A stretch of DNA of 35,096 nt, from positions 1 to 35,096 of the forward strand of contig JAEUIA010000080.1 in the NCBI GenBank assembly GCA_016795245.1, read 5' to 3'. Of this stretch, positions 31,373 to 35,096 are shown piece after piece (within the stretch, counting starts at the first letter, position 1; each line of letters opens with the position of its first letter). The translations under genes were made by a program, and so were the position numbers. The DNA is from Planctomycetota bacterium (GTDB taxonomy: Bacteria; Planctomycetota; UBA1135; GCA-002686595). The notes beneath the pieces were generated by a model. The model was given only the letters and a program-made list of their open reading frames with translations. It ran no database searches and was not told where the DNA came from.

Positions 31373-32612
31373 GCGTGCGCACGTAAGCGAAAAGATCGCG
31401 GAATTCCTCGTTCGTGAGCGTCGCGGCCAGGCCGTCGGGCATAGCCGAGATCTTGCTCGCGAGGCGCGCAAGAACAGCCTCCCTGGCGATCGAGCGCGCA
31501 GTCCCGGTCGTATCGATCAGCGTGAGCGCGGTCTCTGATTCGTTCGTGACTCGACCGAAGATCTGGGTGCCGTCCTTCATGTCGAGCGTGACGGCCCCGT
31601 ACCCGTGCGTGATCGCCGCCGACGGCGCGAGGATCGCAGTCAAGAGCTCCGACTGCGTCAGGCGCAGTGCCACCGATGAAAGATCCGGACCGACTTCGGT
31701 GCCGGTGCCGTTGACGACATGACAACGCCCGCACATCGGACCGCTCTCGCGCTTGAATACCCCGAATCCCGCGCGTGGATTGCCTGACTCAGCGAGCGCG
31801 AAACTGCGGCGCGCATCGTCTTCCGGACTCAGCTTCACCTGCGGCTCGTCCCCTAGAGCCCAGCGAATGCCACCCGCGAGGTGGGTGAGGAAACGTGCGT
31901 CTTTCCACACTTCGGGTCTGTGACCCAAGGCCGAGTAGAACACGCGGCCGTCACCGAACGGCCTGGTCCAGGCCAGCGCGAAATCACGATCCTGTCTGTG
32001 CACGGGTTCGCGTGCGACGTCCAGCCCGTCCGGCGCCAGCGACAAGAGTACGTGCACACCGGCGCGCGAGTAGGGTGCCTTGAACTGGTAGATCTCGTCG
32101 ACGAAGTCGAAGCGCTCTCCCAGATGCTGCGTTGCGATGTGCGTGGGGTCCTCGACCGCGATGGACACGCGTTCGTGCCAGGGATGTCCGTCAAAGGTCG
32201 CGCCGATCATCGCGCCGTACTCGGGCACGGTGTAGAACGTGTCGGTCGCGCTGTGCACGCCCACGAAACCGCCGCCGCTGCGCACGAACTCGAACAGTCC
32301 GGCGCGCTGCGCCGCCGACAGCGGCAATTCGCCTGTCGTGTAGAACAGCACGGCTTGGAACTGCGCGAGACTGGCCGCTTCGAAAGCTGCAGCCTCACGC
32401 GAGACGACGGCCTGGAACGCACCGCTCCTGCTTCCCAGGTCGACGAGCGCGCGCTCGACGATGGACAACTCGTCCGGTGCCGCCCGGCGCACGACTTCGT
32501 GTTCGTAGCCGGCGGACACCGTGTAGACGAGGACGCGCGGAGGATTTGCGCCGTGTGCGTCCGGCGCGGTGGAAGCCACGGACCAGAGCAGCGCGGAAAG
32601 AACCTGAAGCAT
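31335..32612 (-). CDS. Exported ThuA-domain protein fused to a haem-binding cytochrome c module
   Basis: The product has 425 residues with a signal peptide (1-21). Residues about 25-265 form a ThuA-like domain (glutamine-amidotransferase-like fold; PRVLVYTVSAGYEHE, GGGFVGVHSATDTF, TRPFGDGRVFYSALGH). Residues 294-298 are the haem motif CGRCH, followed by TEVGPDLSSVALRLT and the axial methionine candidate in SAMPDGL (about 391). This layout matches the haem-binding modules common in planctomycetes and verrucomicrobia, where ThuA proteins are tied to polysaccharide or sugar oxidation. It converges with the ATP-grasp gene and overlaps it by 38 bp, with no terminator between. Confidence 0.9.
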   Translation of the reverse strand: MLQVLSALLWSVASTAPDAHGANPPRVLVYTVSAGYEHEVVRRAAPDELSIVERALVDLGSRSGAFQAVVSREAAAFEAASLAQFQAVLFYTTGELPLSAAQRAGLFEFVRSGGGFVGVHSATDTFYTVPEYGAMIGATFDGHPWHERVSIAVEDPTHIATQHLGERFDFVDEIYQFKAPYSRAGVHVLLSLAPDGLDVAREPVHRQDRDFALAWTRPFGDGRVFYSALGHRPEVWKDARFLTHLAGGIRWALGDEPQVKLSPEDDARRSFALAESGNPRAGFGVFKRESGPMCGRCHVVNGTGTEVGPDLSSVALRLTQSELLTAILAPSAAITHGYGAVTLDMKDGTQIFGRVTNESETALTLIDTTGTARSIAREAVLARLASKISAMPDGLAATLTNEEFRDLFAYVRTLKAPPPTAVEPK

Positions 32613-32714
32613 CGCGGATCCGAGGATAGCTGCCGGGCCGACGGCGCGCCTCTGGGCGCGGTTTGCGCCCCTCCAGGCATGAATCGGGACCGTTCGGTCA
32701 GTTTTGTGAATCCG

Positions 32715-32724
32715 CCCCCCCCCC
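32715..32724 (+). repeat. Homopolymeric C10 tract upstream of the Rrf2 gene
   Basis: Ten consecutive cytosines lie 90 bp before the rrf2-like start codon, in the 202 bp gap between it and the divergent ThuA-cytochrome gene. Runs of this length slip easily in replication and could alter promoter spacing. No promoter boxes are clear enough to define the effect. Confidence 0.6.
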
Positions 32725-32814
32725 TCAGCCGAATAGGGTCGTGAGCCGTTCCGCGGCCCTCTCTCTCAGTCCCCGCGGTAGGCGGGTGCCACGTGCGCCC
32801 AAGGGATTCTCTTC

Positions 32815-33300
32815 GTGCTGTCTCGTTCCAGTGAATACGCCATTCGCGCGCTGACCTACCTGGCTCAGCGGCCGCAGGTCCAACTCCATCTCGCGCGCGA
32901 AATGGCCGAGCAGCTCCACCTGCCCGCGCCGTTCTTGGGCAAGGTCCTCCAACCGCTCGTGACGAAGGGACTGATTCGTAGTCAGCGTGGAAGATCGGGA
33001 GGGTTCAGCCTTGCCAAACCGCCGGCGCAGATTCGCCTCCTCGACATCGTCGAAGCTGAGGAGGGTCTCGCGAGCGAGAACAAGTGCCTGCTCGGGCAGC
33101 TCGATTGCAGTGACGCGAACGCATGCCCCATGCACGAGTATTGGCAACGCGCAGCGAATGAATTTCGCGACAGGCTCACGCGCACGACGCTTGCTGATCT
33201 GCTGCACTTCGCCGCCACGCACCCGAATTGCGCGTACCCGCTGCAGAACCCGGGCAGTTCGTTGTCGGCGCACATTTCCGATACGCGCTCGGCCATGTAG
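32815..33300 (+). CDS. Rrf2-family Fe-S transcription regulator
   Basis: The product has 161 residues from a GTG start. The winged-helix part (SRSSEYAIRALTYLAQRP, LPAPFLGKVLQPLVTKGLI, SQRGRSGGFSLAK) is typical of IscR/NsrR proteins. Three cysteines in the cluster-binding loop (C91, C98, C104; NKCLLGQLDCSDANACPMH) fit a 2Fe-2S or 4Fe-4S ligand set, so it probably senses iron-sulfur status, nitric oxide or oxidants. It lies 40 bp before a glutaredoxin gene on the same strand, which is a plausible target. There is no isc or suf cluster here. Confidence 0.92.
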   Translation: MLSRSSEYAIRALTYLAQRPQVQLHLAREMAEQLHLPAPFLGKVLQPLVTKGLIRSQRGRSGGFSLAKPPAQIRLLDIVEAEEGLASENKCLLGQLDCSDANACPMHEYWQRAANEFRDRLTRTTLADLLHFAATHPNCAYPLQNPGSSLSAHISDTRSAM

Positions 33301-33340
33301 GATGTTCGGCCTCGCACACCGCGCGTGCGAGGGAGAAACC

Positions 33341-33640
33341 ATGTCCGCCAACCTCGATTTTCTGAATGGCCACGACCTGGCGGTGTACTCGTCGCGCACC
33401 TGCCCGGATTGCGTTCGCCTCGACAAGTGGATGCAAGAACACGCCGTTGTGCATCGCAAGGTCTACATCGACGACGACGCGGCTGCGGCCGACAAGTTGG
33501 AGAGTGAAACCGGCAAGCAGGCCGTGCCGTTCATCCTCCTCGATGGACGCGTCTGGGTGCGCGGGTATCACCGGGAGGAGCGCTCGCGACTCTCCGAGAC
33601 CTTGCTGCTGTCGGAACTGCGGGCGGCGCTGGGTTCATGA
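33341..33640 (+). CDS. Glutaredoxin-family protein
   Basis: The product has 99 residues from the ATG at 33341, preceded by GAGGGAG at a proper distance; a long in-frame extension through the rrf2 gene is rejected. The dithiol site CPDC (C21-C24) sits after HDLAVYSSRT, and TGKQAVPFILLDG contains the cis-proline. This NrdH/glutaredoxin-like protein probably reduces disulfides or handles glutathione-type or Fe-S intermediates. It follows the Rrf2 regulator and may be controlled by it. Confidence 0.9.
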   Translation: MSANLDFLNGHDLAVYSSRTCPDCVRLDKWMQEHAVVHRKVYIDDDAAAADKLESETGKQAVPFILLDGRVWVRGYHREERSRLSETLLLSELRAALGS

Positions 33641-33833
33641 CTCCTGCTCGCCTGCTCCGCTCTGCGAATTCACCCTTACGGTTCTGTGAGGAGCGGCGTA
33701 ATGAGCGATTCCACAGGGACATAACACCACGTTCAGTAGGCATAGCGGAAGCCGTTCCGGTCTGTATCGCGTCGGTAGCGGCTGCTAGCCTTCCGTCTCT
33801 CGCAAGGAGTTCTTCATTCCGGGTGAGTCCTCG

Positions 33834-34547
33834 GTGAGCCTTCCCCTCATGTCCGCCCTGAACGTCCGAGTCCTGATCGTCGACGACGAGCCCGACGTCT
33901 GTCAGTACATCTCGGCACTGCTGCACTCCGCGGGCGTCGAGAGCGAGATCGCTCTCGATGGGACAGCAGCGATCGAGAACATCCGCAGTCGTCGCCCCGG
34001 CCACTTCGGACTCGTCTTGCTCGACGTCTCGATGCCGCAGCAGAACGGTTGGGAGATGCTCACAGCCCTGCGTGAAGCTGGCGATGAGGTTCCCGTGATC
34101 TTCGTTTCGGCACGCGACTCCACCGAGGATCGTGTGCGCGGCCTGCGACTCGGGGCCGACGACTTCGTCGTCAAGCCGTTTTCGTTCGACGAATTGCTGG
34201 CCCGCATGGAGGCCGTGCTGCGCCGCCGCCGCTCACTCGCTCCGCTGTGCATCGGTGAGTTGAAGTTGGACATGGCGCGCCGCAAGACCGAGCGCTGCGG
34301 CAAGCCCGTCGATCTGTCGCCGCGCGAATTCGACCTGCTCCTCGCGCTGTCGAAATCCCCGGGTGCAACTCTCTCGCGCGCTCAACTGTTGTTCGACGTG
34401 TGGGACATGACCTTCGACCCCGGCACGAACCTGCTCGATGTGCACCTGGGCCGTCTGCGCAAGAAGCTCGATCGCTTCGGACGCCCGGCGATCCAGACGA
34501 TGCGCGGCGAAGGCTATCGCCTCGCCGTCGAGAACCTGCAGTCGTAG
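33834..34547 (+). CDS. OmpR/PhoB-family response regulator, no kinase nearby
   Basis: The product has 237 residues from a GTG with GGGTGAG six bases upstream; an ATG at 33849 would shorten it by five. The receiver domain (10-125) has the acidic pocket VDDEP, the phosphoacceptor D64 in LLDVSMP and K114 in VVKPF. The C-terminal winged helix (about 140-235) shows LSPREFDLLLAL, then DVHLGRLRKKLD and MRGEGYRLA. It should activate or repress promoters when phosphorylated by a histidine kinase. None is encoded in the 550 bp to the window end or immediately upstream, so it is an orphan here. Confidence 0.95.
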   Translation: MSLPLMSALNVRVLIVDDEPDVCQYISALLHSAGVESEIALDGTAAIENIRSRRPGHFGLVLLDVSMPQQNGWEMLTALREAGDEVPVIFVSARDSTEDRVRGLRLGADDFVVKPFSFDELLARMEAVLRRRRSLAPLCIGELKLDMARRKTERCGKPVDLSPREFDLLLALSKSPGATLSRAQLLFDVWDMTFDPGTNLLDVHLGRLRKKLDRFGRPAIQTMRGEGYRLAVENLQS

Positions 34548-34777
34548 CGCTGCGCCCGGTTCATGACCCGGATCCGCCGTTCGTTCCGGCAGCTTCGAAT
34601 GCGGGGCTGATGGTCCGCAGGCCTCTCGAGCCGGGCACAGGAATTCCTGCACCGGGGAGTGAGTATTCTGCTGCCGCTGGATCGTGAACTCGGTCCCTGG
34701 CGCTGCGCGGACGGTGCTTGTGAGGAGACATGAAGCACAGGCCGCACGCGAACTTGTCGCAGAGGCACGCCCCCTCC
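34548..34777. other. Gene-free region after the response regulator
   Basis: I see no credible gene. It contains a perfect 12 bp palindrome CAGGAATTCCTG (34638-34649) flanked by CCGGG on each side. It also has a strong-looking GAGGAG before an ATG at 34730, which opens a frame running to the window edge. That frame crosses the tandem repeats below and does not look like protein. Confidence 0.5.
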
Positions 34778-34978
34778 ACGCTTCAAGACCGACACCGGCC
34801 CCTCACCACGACGTTTCTAGTCCGACGTCGAACCAAACCGCCGAACGCTTCAGGACCGACATCGAGCACGGGCCTCGACGCTACGGGTCCGACACTGATC
34901 CCCGCCCCTCAACGCTTCAAGACCGGCACCGAACACACCCGCCAACGTTTCCAGACCGACACCAAACTCACCCAACCA
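34778..34978. repeat. Tandem repeat: six 33/34 bp units forming three 67 bp dimers
   Basis: Units begin at 34778, 34811, 34845, 34878, 34912 and 34945, each opening with a variant of ACGCTTCAAGACCGACACC. The spacings alternate 33, 34, 33, 34, 33. Odd units resemble one another more than they resemble even ones, so the array is really three 67 bp dimers. The second half of each unit is variable and C-rich. The units are too diverged and too closely spaced for a CRISPR array, and alternating phases argue against a peptide repeat. It is a minisatellite of unknown role. Confidence 0.75.
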
Positions 34979-34997
34979 GTCCCCACCCCATTGTTGA

Positions 34998-35049
34998 CCT
35001 CGGGGGAGGCGGTTTGCGCGGTACTCCGCGCGAATCGCCTCTCCCGAGG
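34998..35049. repeat. 24 bp inverted repeat (hairpin) at the window's right end
   Basis: The arms 34998-35021 and 35026-35049 (beginning CCTCGGG and ending CCCGAGG) are complementary with three mismatches around a TACT loop. The right arm is also the start of the dispersed repeat copy at 35026-35096. It lies just after the tandem array and may be its boundary or a terminator. Confidence 0.7.
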
Positions 35050-35096
35050 CCGCGCTGCGAAGCACGCGTCGAATGCCGTTGCTCCCCAGTTTGCCG
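35026..35096. repeat. Dispersed ~70 bp repeat, copy 2 (runs to the window end)
   Basis: It matches 97-166 almost throughout, sharing CCGAGGCCGCGCTGCG and AGCACGCGTCGAATGCCGTT. Unlike copy 1, its first half is part of a hairpin. The end may be cut by the window edge, so the true length is unknown. Confidence 0.75.

Noticed and set aside
34778..34978. Tandem units considered as a CRISPR array
   Set aside because: The conserved part is only about 18 bp, every copy is diverged, the spacers are about 15 bp and there are no cas genes.
34730..35096. Open plus-strand frame starting MKHRPHANLSQRH with a GAGGAG two bases upstream
   Set aside because: It crosses the tandem array in three different phases and then the dispersed repeat. 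The spacing from the ribosome site is too short and the codon use is unlike the neighbours. It could only be revived by a conserved extension past the window edge.

Overview
This window is GC-rich, densely packed bacterial DNA, and gene third positions are mostly G or C. Gram-negative traits are clear: an outer-membrane NodT-type lipoprotein, periplasmic chaperone-like proteins and several lipobox proteins. A ThuA domain fused to a CxxCH haem module, tandem B12-type radical SAM genes and many secreted proteins without a close family suggest a planctomycete or a similar lineage. That placement is an inference. No rRNA, tRNA, CRISPR array, integrase or transposase gene is visible.

Layout. 1-335 is repeat DNA: half of a palindromic element, a dispersed repeat copy and a second inverted repeat. 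336-5375 (minus strand) is a compact tripartite efflux operon, tetR - FtsX-type permease - ATPase - membrane fusion protein - outer-membrane channel, joined by start/stop overlaps or a 3 bp gap. A PAP2 phosphatase gene diverges from it. A 148 bp palindrome lies between that gene and a converging MsbA-like exporter (6559-8391), which is followed by a SurA-like secreted protein (8491-10461). On the plus strand, 10727-14320 holds four envelope or unknown genes, including a degenerate metallopeptidase.

14627-17798 carries two tandem paralogous B12-binding radical SAM enzymes, followed by a small membrane protein. A 329 bp, almost perfect palindrome fills the gap between that gene and a converging mgtC-like gene from the base after one stop codon to the base before the other. 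19616-22442 holds an alkyltransferase-like DNA repair gene, a possible toxin/immunity-like pair, a rhodanese and a TPR lipoprotein. 22511-26372 is a coupled trio: moaA, a family 39 glycosyltransferase and a geranylgeranyl-reductase-like flavoprotein.

26376-32612 holds a thioredoxin-TPR protein, then a three-gene unit of ferritin-like/VIT1 transporter, EgtB/SenA-type non-haem iron enzyme and ATP-grasp ligase. The ThuA-cytochrome gene converges on this unit and overlaps its end. 32815-34547 holds an Rrf2 Fe-S regulator, a glutaredoxin and an orphan OmpR-type response regulator. The right end is repeat DNA again: six tandem 33/34 bp units arranged as 67 bp dimers, a hairpin, and a second copy of the dispersed repeat found at the left end.

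The strongest unexplained signals are the nested REP-like palindromes placed between gene ends, the EgtB-like plus ATP-grasp gene pair, the toxin/immunity-like pair at 20045-20952, the tandem radical SAM enzymes with a long leader, and the secreted pseudo-peptidase operon.
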